The notes beneath the pieces were generated by a model. That model had not been told where the DNA came from, searched no databases, and saw only the letters and a program-made list of their open reading frames with translations. A DNA stretch of 64,000 nt from Streptomyces fructofermentans. GTDB lineage: Bacteria; Actinomycetota; Actinomycetes; Streptomycetales; Streptomycetaceae. Position 1 is the first letter of the stretch, and each line of letters begins with the position of its first letter. The stretch spans positions 261,518-325,517 of the forward strand of contig NZ_BMWD01000003.1 in NCBI RefSeq assembly GCF_014651055.1, given 5' to 3'. Shown here piece after piece: positions 56,342-64,000 of this stretch. The position numbers and the translations under genes were made by a program.

Positions 56342-56701
56342 CGGTTCCTGTCAGGTTTGTGTGCTCGGCCGACATGGGTATGGCCACAGCGTGCCGGGCG
56401 CGACGCCTTGACCGGACCCTTCCGTGACATCCGGTCGAGCCAGCTGCCCGGGCCCGGCACGCCAAGTATCGGGTTCTTGACCCCATGGAGTACCGCTCCG
56501 ACGTCCGGGGACCCGGAGGTCCGTCGGACATCGACATCGCGGCCCAGGCCGGCATCGACACGCACCGGTACGCACGTGTACCGGGTACGAACATGCCGCA
56601 GCGCCCGGCGACAGAAAATACGTCATCGGGCACCGCGGCATTTCTTTGCGCCGAACCGCTCGGTCGCTCCTGATCAGGGAGCGATCAGAGCGTGACGGGC
56701 A
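56342..56701. other. intergenic region, ispD / carD
   Basis: 360 bases without a gene. It contains the carD terminator hairpin at 56664-56684 and should contain the ispDF promoter. Confidence 0.5.
56664..56684 (-). terminator. terminator of carD
   Basis: TCGCTCC (56664-56670) pairs with GGAGCGA, with the palindromic TGATCA as loop, 17 bases after the carD stop codon. Confidence 0.65.
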
Positions 56702-57184
56702 TCAGGACGCGAGGACCTCGTCGAGCAACGCCTCGGCCTTGTCCTCGTTCGTGTTCTCCGCGAGGGCGAGCTCGCTCACCAGGATCTGGCGGGCCTTGGC
56801 GAGCATGCGCTTCTCGCCGGCGGAGAGTCCACGCTCGCGCTCACGACGCCACAGGTCGCGGACTACTTCCGCCACCTTGATGACATCGCCGGAGGCGAGC
56901 TTCTCGAGATTTGCCTTGTAACGACGCGACCAGTTCGTGGGCTCCTCGGCATACGGCGCGCGCAGTACCTCGAAGACCCGGTCCAGCCCGTCCTGACCGA
57001 CCACATCACGCACGCCGACGAACTCCGCATTGTCCGCTGGCACACGTACCGTCAGATCACCCTGGGCGACCTTCAGCACCAAGTAGGTCTTGTCCACGCC
57101 TTTGATCTGGCGAGTTTCGATAGCCTCGATCAGCGCGGCCCCGTGATGGGGATAGACCACGGTGTCGCCAACCTTGAACGTCAT
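56702..57184 (-). CDS. carD: CarD/CdnL-family RNA polymerase-binding regulator
   Basis: 160 residues. The N-terminal Tudor-like RNAP-interaction domain (about 1-60; [23 protein letters not shown]) and a helical DNA-binding C-terminal domain (about 70-160; [36 protein letters not shown]) are both present. CarD binds the RNAP beta subunit and stabilises open complexes, notably at rRNA promoters. The long upstream region (57185-58052) suggests complex control. Confidence 0.95.
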   Translation of the reverse strand: MTFKVGDTVVYPHHGAALIEAIETRQIKGVDKTYLVLKVAQGDLTVRVPADNAEFVGVRDVVGQDGLDRVFEVLRAPYAEEPTNWSRRYKANLEKLASGDVIKVAEVVRDLWRRERERGLSAGEKRMLAKARQILVSELALAENTNEDKAEALLDEVLAS

Positions 57185-58052
57185 GTGACAGGTACCCCTT
57201 CCGTGGCTATCCAGGGTAACACGGAAACTGCGGGTTCTGAATGGCGTTTTCGCAGGTCAGGGCATATCTCGGGGCTTGACAATCCCGACAGGAACGTGCT
57301 GCGGAGGGGGAGCGGAGGGCGGTATTCGCAGGTCGGAGCGGCTGTCCGCGCGAGGAGAAACGCGCACGTTACAACACCCCGAACCCTCGCAGGCGTGGCC
57401 GAACGTCCGGATTTGTCGCCTTCCGCGCGTGCGCGCCCCCTCCCCCGGCCCCGCGCCCCGCGGCGGACGGGCGCCGAATCGGGAATTGATCACGGCAGGC
57501 GGAAGACCGGGCCGAAGACCGGGTTCGGGGACACGCCCGAAGTGCGACCCGAAGAGCGGTCCGAAGAGCGGCGCGAAGTCAGGACGGAACACGGCCCGAA
57601 CAACGGGCAAAGATCTTCCGGAGATCGGCCGGGGGAACGACGGGAGTTCGATCCGAAGATCGATTTACGGACCGCCCCGGATTCCTTGATTCCTTGATTC
57701 CCTCCGGGAAATCCGCAGGCCCGCAGGTCCTTAACGGGGGTTCTTATGTGAATGGCGGACCAGCGCGGGGCCGAATGCGACCACCCGTGCCCGTGGGGTT
57801 CGTGGGACACGGAGGACACGAGCGGGCACCGCGAACGGAAATCACGGGGAACGGGAGCGGCCACCGCCGGGGAACGGCGGGCGAACGGCCGCGGGAGCGC
57901 CCCCGTACAGGTCGCCCCGGGACCGCGTAGAGGCGGGTCGGGTGCGGCGGGGCGGGAACGGCTCGGTAACCTAAGGCCGCTGACAGACCCTTAGGGCGGC
58001 TTTAATACGGGAGCTGCCCTGCTCCGCCCACGTTCAAGGAGTTGCCGCCGCC
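57185..58052. other. 868-base divergent region, carD / lipoprotein gene
   Basis: No gene recognised. It shows 12-bp direct repeats around CCGAAGAGCGG (about 57537-57586), a GATTCCTT repeat at 57680-57698, and the ribosome site AAGGAG (58036-58041) of the lipoprotein gene. An open frame at 57143-57697 (+) has no protein-like features. Promoters for carD and the lipoprotein must lie in it. Confidence 0.55.
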
Positions 58053-58742
58053 GTGAGCAGCAGCCTTCGACGCGGCTCCCTTGCCGCAGCCGCCATCGCG
58101 TTCTCGATCGCCTCTCTCGCCGCGTGCGGTGCCGGCAACAAGGCACAGACGCTGGAGATCGTGCCGGACAACGCCGCCACCAGCGTCGGCGACATCAAGG
58201 TCCAGAACGCCGTGGTCATCACCCAGCCCGAGCAGGAGTCCACGGGCCCCGCCGCGATCTCCGCGACCCTGTTCAACGAGGGCACCACCGCGCAGACGCT
58301 GGACTCGATCACCGTCGAGGGCGTCACGTCGCCGGTCGAGATCAAGCCCGCGAAGGGCACCGGCAAGCTGACCGTGCCCGCGGGCGGCTCCGTGGTCCTC
58401 GGCGGCAAGGACAACGCCAGCGCCGTCGTGCAGAACGGCGGCGAAGCGCTCAAGGACGGCAACGCGCAGCCGGTGACCTTCACGTTCAGCAAGACCGGCG
58501 AGGTGTCGCTGCGGGCGTTCGTCGTGCCCGCCGAGAGCTTCTTCTCCTCGTGGGGTCCCACCGAGGTCCCGAAGGCCCCGGCCACCGAGCCCGCGGCGTC
58601 GGAGCCGGCCTCCGGCGAGGCGTCCGAGTCGCCCGGCGGCTCGCCGTCCGCGACGGAGGGCACGGAAGCGGCCGGCTCCACGGCCACCTCCTCCGCGACG
58701 GCGGGCGCGACGGCCTCCGAGGACGCGGCAGCCGGTCACTGA
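58053..58742 (+). CDS. secreted lipoprotein of the copper-chaperone-like DUF461 type
   Basis: 229 residues from the GTG at 58053 (AAGGAG 11 bases upstream). A signal peptide with lipobox LAAC, a beta-sandwich domain (about 30-165; GDIKVQNAVVITQPEQESTG, AALFNEGTTAQTL-like, VPAGGSVVLGGKDNASAVV) resembling PCu(A)C-type proteins, and a disordered Ala/Ser/Glu/Thr tail. The methionine/histidine copper site of PCu(A)C proteins is not evident, so metal binding is doubtful. Its neighbours phoP-phoR are convergent. Confidence 0.75.
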   Translation: MSSSLRRGSLAAAAIAFSIASLAACGAGNKAQTLEIVPDNAATSVGDIKVQNAVVITQPEQESTGPAAISATLFNEGTTAQTLDSITVEGVTSPVEIKPAKGTGKLTVPAGGSVVLGGKDNASAVVQNGGEALKDGNAQPVTFTFSKTGEVSLRAFVVPAESFFSSWGPTEVPKAPATEPAASEPASGEASESPGGSPSATEGTEAAGSTATSSATAGATASEDAAAGH

Positions 58743-58824
58743 GCCGCCCGCGCGCCGCGGTCCCGTGCGGACACGCCCGTACGGGCACCGCCAGGACGCG
58801 ACGCGCAGAGGCGCCGTACAGGCA

Positions 58825-58883
58825 CCCAGCGCACGCCGAAGGGCGGAACCCCCCGTGGGTTCCGCCCTTCGGCGTGCGCTGGG
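58825..58883. terminator. 26-bp perfect hairpin, bidirectional terminator before phoP end
   Basis: Arms 58825-58850 and 58858-58883 pair perfectly over 26 bp with a 7-base loop, the longest hairpin in the window. It lies between the lipoprotein and phoP stop codons, 11 bases from the phoP end. Confidence 0.92.
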
Positions 58884-58893
58884 GACCTTCGGT

Positions 58894-59574
58894 CTACGGC
58901 TCGAACTTGTAGCCGAGGCCCCGGACCGTCACCAGGTAGCGAGGCGCCCCCGGGTCGGGCTCGATCTTGGCGCGCAGGCGCTTGACGTGGACGTCGAGGG
59001 TCTTGGTGTCGCCGACGTAGTCCGCGCCCCACACCCGGTCGATGAGCTGCATACGGGTCAGTACGCGGCCCGCGTTGCGCAGGAGCATCTCCAGGAGGTC
59101 GAACTCCTTGAGGGGCAGGTCGACCTTGGAGCCCGAGACGGTGACCACGTGGCGGTCGACGTCCATCCGGACCGGGCCGGCCTCCAGTGCGGCCGGGGTG
59201 ACCTCCTCCGGCTCGCCGCGGCGGCGCAGGACGGCCCGGATGCGCGCCACCAGCTCGCGGGACGAGAAGGGCTTGGTCACGTAGTCGTCGGCTCCTATCT
59301 CCAGGCCGACGACCTTGTCGATCTCACTGTCCTTGGCGGTGACCATGATCACCGGCACGTTGGAGCGGCTGCGCAGCTGGCGGCACACCTCGGTGCCGGG
59401 CAGCCCGGGCAGCATCAGGTCGAGCAGGACGAGGTCGGCGCCATTGCGCTCGAACTCGTCGAGCCCGTCGGGCCCGGTGGTCGCGATGGCGACCTCGAAA
59501 CCCTCCTTGCGGAGCATGTAGGACAGAGCGTCGCTGAAGGACTCCTCGTCCTCGACGACGAGCACACGGGTCAC
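58894..59574 (-). CDS. phoP: PhoP response regulator, OmpR family
   Basis: 226 residues from the GTG at 59574 (GGAGG 7 bases upstream). Receiver domain with EDEES acidic pocket, the phospho-accepting Asp in VLLDLMLPG and Lys in VTKPFSSREL, then a winged-helix effector domain (about 130-226; LPLKEFDLLEMLLRNAGRVLTR, TLDVHVKRLRAKIEPDPGAPRYLVTVRGLGYKF). It binds PHO boxes and controls phosphate scavenging and, indirectly, antibiotic production. It is coupled to phoR by a GTGA overlap. Confidence 0.97.
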   Translation of the reverse strand: MTRVLVVEDEESFSDALSYMLRKEGFEVAIATTGPDGLDEFERNGADLVLLDLMLPGLPGTEVCRQLRSRSNVPVIMVTAKDSEIDKVVGLEIGADDYVTKPFSSRELVARIRAVLRRRGEPEEVTPAALEAGPVRMDVDRHVVTVSGSKVDLPLKEFDLLEMLLRNAGRVLTRMQLIDRVWGADYVGDTKTLDVHVKRLRAKIEPDPGAPRYLVTVRGLGYKFEP

Positions 59575-60842
59575 GGAAGGACCTCCGGGGCAGGAAACGA
59601 TTCGTACGGGGATGAGACGGTGGTCGTCCCGTCGGTCCGCCCGGTCTCCTCGTCGAGGCCGGACGTGGTCTGGCGCGTGGAGCGGTCGCGTGCCGCGCCC
59701 GCCTCCGGCAGCCGCAGCGTGAAGGTGGAGCCCTGACCCTCGGAGCTCCACACGGTGACCTCCCCGGAGTGCGAGGCGGCCACGTGCTTGACGATCGCGA
59801 GCCCCAGCCCCGTACCGCCTGTGGCACGGGAACGCGCCGGGTCGACGCGGTAGAAGCGCTCGAAGATGCGCTCCTTGTCCTTGTCGGAGATGCCGATGCC
59901 CTGGTCGGTCACGGCGATCTCGATGAGGTCTCCGCCGGGCGCGGTCACCCGGCGCGCGGCTATGCCCACCCGGGTCCGGGCGGGTGAGTAGTTGACGGCG
60001 TTCTCCACCAGGTTGCCCAGGGCGGCGGCCAGCTGACCCCGGTTGCCCCAGATGCGCAACTCGGCCGTGCCGCCGGAGGCCATGGTGATCTGCTTCGCGC
60101 CGGCCTGGTGGCGGCACCGGTCGATCGCCTCGGCGACCAGTTCGTCGATGCGTACGGGCTCCGCGTCCTCCAGCGGGTCGTCGTTCTGGACCCGGGAGAG
60201 GTCGATGAGCTCCTGGACGAGGTTGGTGAGGCGCGTGGCCTCGATCTGCATCCGTCCGGCGAACCGCTCCACCGCCTCCGGGTCGTCCGAGGCCCCCATG
60301 ACCGCCTCGGAGAGCAGGGAGAGTGCGCCGACCGGGGTCTTGAGCTCATGGCTGACGTTGGCGACGAAGTCGCGCCGCACGGCCTCGATGCGTCGGGCCT
60401 CCGTGAGGTCCTCCACCAGGAGCAGGACGAGCCGGGAGCCGAGGGGCGCCACGCGGGCGGAGACGGCGAGCGCCTCCCCGCGACCGGTGCCGCGCCGCGG
60501 CAGGTCCAGTTCCACCTGGCGTATCTCGCCGTCCCGGCGGGTGTCGCGGGCCATCTGGAGCATGGGCTCGACGGACATCTTCCCGCCCCGCACCAGCCCG
60601 AGGGCGTACGCGGCGGAGCTGGCCTTGACCACGGCGTCGGCCTCGTCGAGGACGACCGCGGAGGAGCGGAGCACGGAGAGCACCGTGTCGACACCCGGTG
60701 GGAGGACCGGGTCGGTGTGCAGGGAGGTACGGGTGGGGCGTTTCTGTTCCCGCTCGCTCCAGCGGAACGCCAGCACGGCGATCACGCCGGTGAGCACCCC
60801 GGCGATCGCTGCCGCTGCGGCGACAGCCGCGTTCACGTCCAT
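59571..60842 (-). CDS. phoR: PhoR phosphate-sensing histidine kinase
   Basis: 423 residues. One N-terminal membrane segment (about 5-25; AAAAAIAGVLTGVIAVLAF), a PAS-like linker, HisKA with the phospho-His in FVANVSHELKTPVGAL, and HATPase with NLVENAVNYSP, DQGIGI and GGTGLGLAIVKH. It phosphorylates PhoP in phosphate limitation. TAACCT (complement of 60849-60854) 6 bases before the ATG indicates a leaderless message, which as I recall is reported for phoR in related species. It is opposite phoU across a PHO-box region. Confidence 0.97.
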   Translation of the reverse strand: MDVNAAVAAAAAIAGVLTGVIAVLAFRWSEREQKRPTRTSLHTDPVLPPGVDTVLSVLRSSAVVLDEADAVVKASSAAYALGLVRGGKMSVEPMLQMARDTRRDGEIRQVELDLPRRGTGRGEALAVSARVAPLGSRLVLLLVEDLTEARRIEAVRRDFVANVSHELKTPVGALSLLSEAVMGASDDPEAVERFAGRMQIEATRLTNLVQELIDLSRVQNDDPLEDAEPVRIDELVAEAIDRCRHQAGAKQITMASGGTAELRIWGNRGQLAAALGNLVENAVNYSPARTRVGIAARRVTAPGGDLIEIAVTDQGIGISDKDKERIFERFYRVDPARSRATGGTGLGLAIVKHVAASHSGEVTVWSSEGQGSTFTLRLPEAGAARDRSTRQTTSGLDEETGRTDGTTTVSSPYESFPAPEVLP

Positions 60843-60905
60843 GGCACCAGGTTAGGCACGCCGAACGCCCCGCTCACAGCCGTCCGAGTGTCGACTCGAA
60901 CACTC

Positions 60906-61030
60906 GTCGCCCAGAGTTCACCCTGGAGACCACGCCGATTCACTTCGCGCGACCGGAACCGAGGGACCTCCCCTCGAAGGGGTGGGCACCGTCGCCCAGA
61001 GTTCACCTGGGGGCCAGGGACGGTTCATTC
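60906..61030. promoter_or_regulatory. two PHO-box-like blocks between phoR and phoU
   Basis: GTTCACC (60916) and ATTCACT (60938) are 22 bases apart, twice the 11-base PhoP repeat; GTTCACC (61001) and GTTCATT (61023) show the same spacing. Both blocks follow GTCGCCCAGA, so about 18 bases are duplicated (60907-60924 and 60991-61008). The first block would serve phoRP and the second phoU. PhoP autoregulation in this gap is known in Streptomyces; exact contacts are inferred. Confidence 0.8.
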
Positions 61031-61130
61031 GAGGGGGCGGAAACCGACGCGTTCGGGCCGGACCGTGGGAGCGTGGGGTTCACGAGCCCCCCTTGAACCC
61101 CCGAAGCTGACGTAAGAGAGGGACATCCTG

Positions 61131-61808
61131 ATGCGGGACGCGTACCACGAGGAACTTGACTCGATCGGCGAGGGCCTGGTCGAGATGGCCCGGCTCGTCG
61201 GGTCGGCCATCGGTCGCGCCACGACGGCGATTCTCGACTCCGACCTGAAGCTGGCGGAGAGCGTGATCGCGGGCGACGAGAGGGTCGACGAACTCCAGCA
61301 CGAGCTGGAGGCACGGGCCATAGCACTGCTCGCCCGGCAGCAGCCCGTGGCCACCGATCTGCGGATCGTCGTCACCTCGCTGCGCATGTCCGCCGACCTG
61401 GAGCGCTCCGGCGACCTCGCCCAGCACGTGGCGAAGCTCGCGCGGCTGCGCTTCCCGGAGCGCGCGATCCCGCACGACCTGCACGCCACGATCCTGGAGA
61501 TGGGCCAGCTCGCCCAGCGCCTGATGGCCAAGGCGGCCGAGGTCATCATCACCAAGGACGTCGACCTCGCGCTCCAGCTGGAGCAGGACGACGACGCGAT
61601 GGACCTCCTGCACCGCACGCTGTTCCAGCACCTGCTGGACGACCGGTGGAAGCACGGCATCGAGACCGCCGTCGACGTGACACTGCTCGGCCGCTACTAC
61701 GAGCGTTTCGCCGACCACGCGGTGTCGGTGGCCAACCGGGTCGTGTACCTGGTCACCGGGGAGCACGCGGACGAGATCCAGGCCGCGCCCCAGGTCGAAG
61801 GGGCGTAG
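61131..61808 (+). CDS. phoU: phosphate signalling regulator PhoU
   Basis: 225 residues with two PhoU three-helix domains: YHEELDSIGEGLVEMARLVG opens the first, and RFADHAVSVANRVVYLVTGE closes the second, each with the acidic metal-binding motif. PhoU links the Pst transporter and PhoR and restrains the Pho response when phosphate is ample. GAGAGGGA lies before the ATG. It is divergent from phoR and followed, after 200 bases, by a Cys-rich peptide gene. Confidence 0.95.
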   Translation: MRDAYHEELDSIGEGLVEMARLVGSAIGRATTAILDSDLKLAESVIAGDERVDELQHELEARAIALLARQQPVATDLRIVVTSLRMSADLERSGDLAQHVAKLARLRFPERAIPHDLHATILEMGQLAQRLMAKAAEVIITKDVDLALQLEQDDDAMDLLHRTLFQHLLDDRWKHGIETAVDVTLLGRYYERFADHAVSVANRVVYLVTGEHADEIQAAPQVEGA

Positions 61809-62009
61809 GCGGGGGGACCGGGACTGCCGCCGCCGGCCGGGACCCCGCGGGCCCCGGCCGGCCGGACCCTCGGCCGGCCGCCTCCGAGGCGGGCCCCGCC
61901 GGGGGCGCGTACGTCACCGGCCGGGGCGTACGAGCCTCCGTGCGCCGTTGATGCGCCGGACCTGGTGGGCATGCAATGGGGGCAGGCACAAGCCTTCGAG
62001 GAGGGACCC

Positions 62010-62162
62010 ATGGCCGAATCCCCCACCACGCCCGACCCGAACCAGGAGCGCGAGACCGAACAGCCCGCCGAGATCAAGAGCCTGCCGCTCTTCGGCGCCT
62101 GCGGCTGCGGCTCGGGCTGCGGGTGCGGGTGCCAGTCCGGCAACCCCTGCCAGTGCGGCTGA
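62010..62162 (+). CDS. 50-residue Cys/Gly-rich metallothionein-like peptide
   Basis: Start ATG at 62010 is preceded by an excellent GAGGAGGGA (61998-62006). The peptide has an acidic N-terminal half (AESPTTPDPNQERETEQPAE) and ends in a 20-residue tail with seven cysteines, all spaced CGC, CxxxC or CxxxxxC, plus Gly, Ser, Asn and Gln. Seven thiols in 20 residues suggest metal binding (zinc, copper or cadmium) or redox use. Its place right behind phoU hints at a possible phosphate or metal-limitation role. Function unproven. Confidence 0.75.
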   Translation: MAESPTTPDPNQERETEQPAEIKSLPLFGACGCGSGCGCGCQSGNPCQCG

Positions 62163-62650
62163 CGGGGCCGGTGCGGCTCGCCCGGCCCGTTCGCCGACGG
62201 GGCCGGTGCCGCTCCTCTGCCCCGTGGTTCGCCCGTTCGGCCGAGCTGCCGACCGCGTGATCCGCAGACCGGGCGGCGGGTGACGGTCCCGGTCCGGACC
62301 GGACCACTGGCCGGCACCCGGTGAGCCGCCGGGGCGGGCGGCCCCGGCGGCTGCGAGACGGCCGGTACACCCGTGCGCGTGCCTGCTTCACGTACGCGCT
62401 CCACGTACGCCGACTCGCGTACGCACATTCCAGGTGTGGGGTGTCCGCATGCCCGCCCGGCCTCCGGCCGCGTGCGCGGGTGCTCGCCGGCGCCGTACGC
62501 CGTACGACCGCGGAAGGGCCCCGTTTCAGGTGCGGGGCCCTTCCGCATGCCCGCACGGCCCGAGCCGCCTCGGCCTCCCGGGCCGTGCGGGCGCCTCCCG
62601 GTGCGGCGCGCTCGCGGGCGCGGACCCCGGACGCGGCGGGGCGGCGGAAC
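62163..62650. other. intergenic region with terminator and repeats
   Basis: 488 bases. GTACGC-type direct repeats lie at 62380-62424 (three TACGTACGC-like words) and 62494-62508. A 14-bp perfect hairpin at 62510-62546 is the terminator of the minus-strand gene at 62651. No gene seen. Confidence 0.55.
62510..62546 (-). terminator. terminator of the 62651-63082 gene
   Basis: A perfect 14-bp stem (62510-62523 with 62533-62546) with a 9-base loop, 105 bases after the stop. Confidence 0.75.
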
Positions 62651-63082
62651 TCAGTACGTCCGGGCGTCCGCCCCGCAGGACTGGACGGTGTGGACGGGAT
62701 GGTCGCACGCGTGCGGTCCCCCGCCCCCGCCCTGTTCGAGGGGCAGGAAGAGCGCGGGGCGGACCGTCCAGGTGACGCGCGTGTCGCCCTGGTGGACGGT
62801 GACGGAGCACGGCTGCGCGCGCAGCAGCGTCCGCCGGGTCTCCATGCGGCCCTCGTCGAGCCAGTCCCAGGCCTTCGCGGAGGCCACGGGGTCGAGCGCC
62901 GAGGCGAGGGTGCGCAGGGCGATGGCGATCCACCGGTCCGCCTGGACGGCCGAGTACGCGTCCGTGGCCGAGAGCAGGACGGCCGGTCCACCGCCGGTCG
63001 GGTCCTCCCTCCAGCATTCGCACCAGAAGCCGCGCACGAGCAGCGTCATCGGGGCGCTGCCGGGGGGAGGTTCACGAGTCAT
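62651..63082 (-). CDS. conserved Streptomyces protein of unknown function
   Basis: 143 residues (or 132 from the ATG at 63049). Starts MTREPPPGSAPMTLLVRGFWCECWRED, has a helical middle (AYSAVQADRWIAIALRTLASAL) and a beta-rich part with SVTVHQGDTRVTWTVRPALFLPLEQG, ending in a Cys/His tail (HACDHPVHTVQSCGADARTY). I do not recognise a family. Codon composition and an upstream ribosome-like GAGAG support a real gene. Confidence 0.6.
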   Translation of the reverse strand: MTREPPPGSAPMTLLVRGFWCECWREDPTGGGPAVLLSATDAYSAVQADRWIAIALRTLASALDPVASAKAWDWLDEGRMETRRTLLRAQPCSVTVHQGDTRVTWTVRPALFLPLEQGGGGGPHACDHPVHTVQSCGADARTY

Positions 63083-63408
63083 GGCACGCGTCTCTCGTCA
63101 TGCAGGGCGAGTTCGGCTGTCCACCCCTGCGATCAGGTGGGCGCACGCACACGCGTGCTTGCTCTCATTCCCCTTCCGACGGCCTCCCGGATGCGCCTGC
63201 GCGCAAGCGAGTTGGCCTACACGTCCGCCGGACCCCCCGACACCGCCCGATCCTCGGGCCGCCGGACCGGGTCGTGCCGCCCGCGCCAGACCCGTACGAG
63301 AATTCCCCGGCGCGTGTCATCCGGCGGGCCGGCGACGGGAGTTTGTACGGGAGGAGAGGCGCCCTCCCCCGTACGAACGTCGGTCACATCAAGAGGAGTT
63401 GTCCGTTC
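63083..63408. other. divergent region before the secreted protein gene
   Basis: 326 bases with no gene. A hairpin at 63342-63377 (GTACGGG with CCCGTAC, and extensions) ends 15 bases before the ribosome site AGAGGAG and could affect translation or transcription of the next gene. Confidence 0.5.
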
Positions 63409-63963
63409 ATGACAGGGATGCAGAAGTACGTGGCGGCCACCGCGGTCGTGCTCGCGCTGGTCGGCGCGCCCTCGGCGGCGTACGCGGGCGCCCCGGGGAA
63501 GACGACGCCCGTCACCGCCCAGCCCGCGGCGAAGAAGGCCCCGACGGCCCGGATCGTGGCCCCCGGTGAGCACGTCGTGGACGCCGGCGGGGCCCACTTC
63601 TGGCTGACGGAGGAGGGCAAGCACTGGACGACGCCCGAGAACCCCGAACCGCAGTTCCGCAGCGTCGTCGACGGGAACATCGACCTCGGCACCCCCGGCG
63701 TGGGAGTGCAGGTGGAGCCCTCCGACGACCGTGTGCTGCTGTCCGGTGTCTACTACGGCGGCAGGGGCACCGCGTCGAGCGTCACCGTGCGGACCACGGC
63801 CGGGACCCTGCACGGCCGGCTCCTGGAGCTGGCGGGCGACCCCGGCTGGGGCGTCTGGTACGCGAGCGCCGAGCTGCCGGCGGACGGTGACGGGCTCAGC
63901 GTCCGCAGCGTCGTCGTCCGCGACACCGTGGGCAGGGTCTACTCCCGGCTGGACCTGAACTGA
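63409..63963 (+). CDS. secreted protein of unknown function
   Basis: 184 residues with a clear signal peptide (MTGMQKYVAATAVVLALVG, cleavage after AYA). The mature part has a Lys/Pro-rich start, then a beta-rich domain with GAHFWLTEEGKHWTT, TPGVGVQVEPSDDRVLLSGVYYG and TAGTLHGRLLELAGDPGWGVWYAS. AGAGGAG lies 11 bases before the ATG. No family is recognised; the composition suggests an exported protein that may bind a wall component. Confidence 0.75.
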   Translation: MTGMQKYVAATAVVLALVGAPSAAYAGAPGKTTPVTAQPAAKKAPTARIVAPGEHVVDAGGAHFWLTEEGKHWTTPENPEPQFRSVVDGNIDLGTPGVGVQVEPSDDRVLLSGVYYGGRGTASSVTVRTTAGTLHGRLLELAGDPGWGVWYASAELPADGDGLSVRSVVVRDTVGRVYSRLDLN

Positions 63964-64000
63964 GCGCCCGGGCGGGGGAGCCGGACCGTCCGGGTACCGG

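Noticed and set aside
57143..57697. 184-codon plus-strand open frame upstream of the lipoprotein
   Set aside because: It starts inside carD on the other strand, has a biased Arg/Glu/Gly content and no ribosome site.

Overview
The window is a 64 kb piece of a Streptomyces-type actinobacterial chromosome. It is uniformly very GC-rich, uses GTG as well as ATG starts, has many perfect GC-rich hairpin terminators, and carries hallmark loci: msiK, cdgB, carD-ispD-ispF-cysS-rlmB, a phoU / phoR-phoP pair, a groES-less groEL, gpgS-otsA-otsB, and nagK-nagA with DasR-type operators. As far as I remember, the order matches the S. coelicolor core between roughly SCO4316 and SCO4225. No IS element, prophage, rRNA or CRISPR array was seen. 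The only stable RNA gene found is a tRNA-Thr(UGU).

Layout. 1-8.2 kb: HelD/HelR-type helicase, CutC, two mycothiol-enzyme-fold proteins (one fused to a GNAT domain), an HD phosphohydrolase and a chloramphenicol-type MFS pump. 8.2-11.1 kb: an RpiR-type regulator with an operator across its own promoter, then MurQ (MurNAc-6-P recycling). 11.2-17.4 kb: an Old Yellow Enzyme, GroEL with two adjoining CIRCE operators, a cold-shock protein, and a MoaD/CysO-like sulfur carrier next to a ThrC-family PLP enzyme whose leader is a SAM-I riboswitch. 17.5-20.9 kb: GpgS, OtsA, OtsB. 20.9-25.8 kb: sugar-binding lipoprotein, NagK, NagA and a PfkB kinase. 25.9-32.9 kb: CBM35 membrane protein, CdgB diguanylate cyclase, flavin reductase, a 1.2 kb stretch with no recognisable gene, ArfB, TerD and a GNAT. 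33-42.3 kb: assorted enzymes (M1 aminopeptidase, pentapeptide protein, FAD oxidoreductases, quinone reductase, diamine-type acetyltransferase, APH-type kinase, hydrolase). 42.4-45.2 kb: a secreted peptidoglycan-binding protein opposite two membrane-anchored HTH proteins. 45.6-50.2 kb: FG-GAP protein, tRNA-Thr, MsiK, a membrane protein and an NDP-sugar pyrophosphorylase. 50.4-57.2 kb: DoxX, RlmB, CysS, IspF, IspD, CarD. 58-64 kb: lipoprotein, PhoP, PhoR, PhoU, a Cys-rich peptide and two small proteins.

How genes work together. Amino-sugar recycling (MurQ and its regulator, NagK, NagA, the solute-binding lipoprotein and the shared ATPase MsiK) is spread over the window and linked by dre-like DasR sites, one of them just upstream of cutC. 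The phosphate regulon core (phoU against phoRP) shares one intergenic region holding two PHO-box-like blocks. Many promoters place a -10 hexamer 6-7 nt before the start codon, so leaderless transcripts look common.

The most interesting unit is at 15.5-17.4 kb. A textbook SAM-I riboswitch controls a gene that would be called threonine synthase, next to a Gly-Gly-ended sulfur carrier. Threonine synthesis is an odd target for a SAM off-switch. I infer that this pair may make homocysteine (methionine branch) from O-phosphohomoserine using a protein thiocarboxylate as sulfur donor. That function is a hypothesis, not something the sequence proves.
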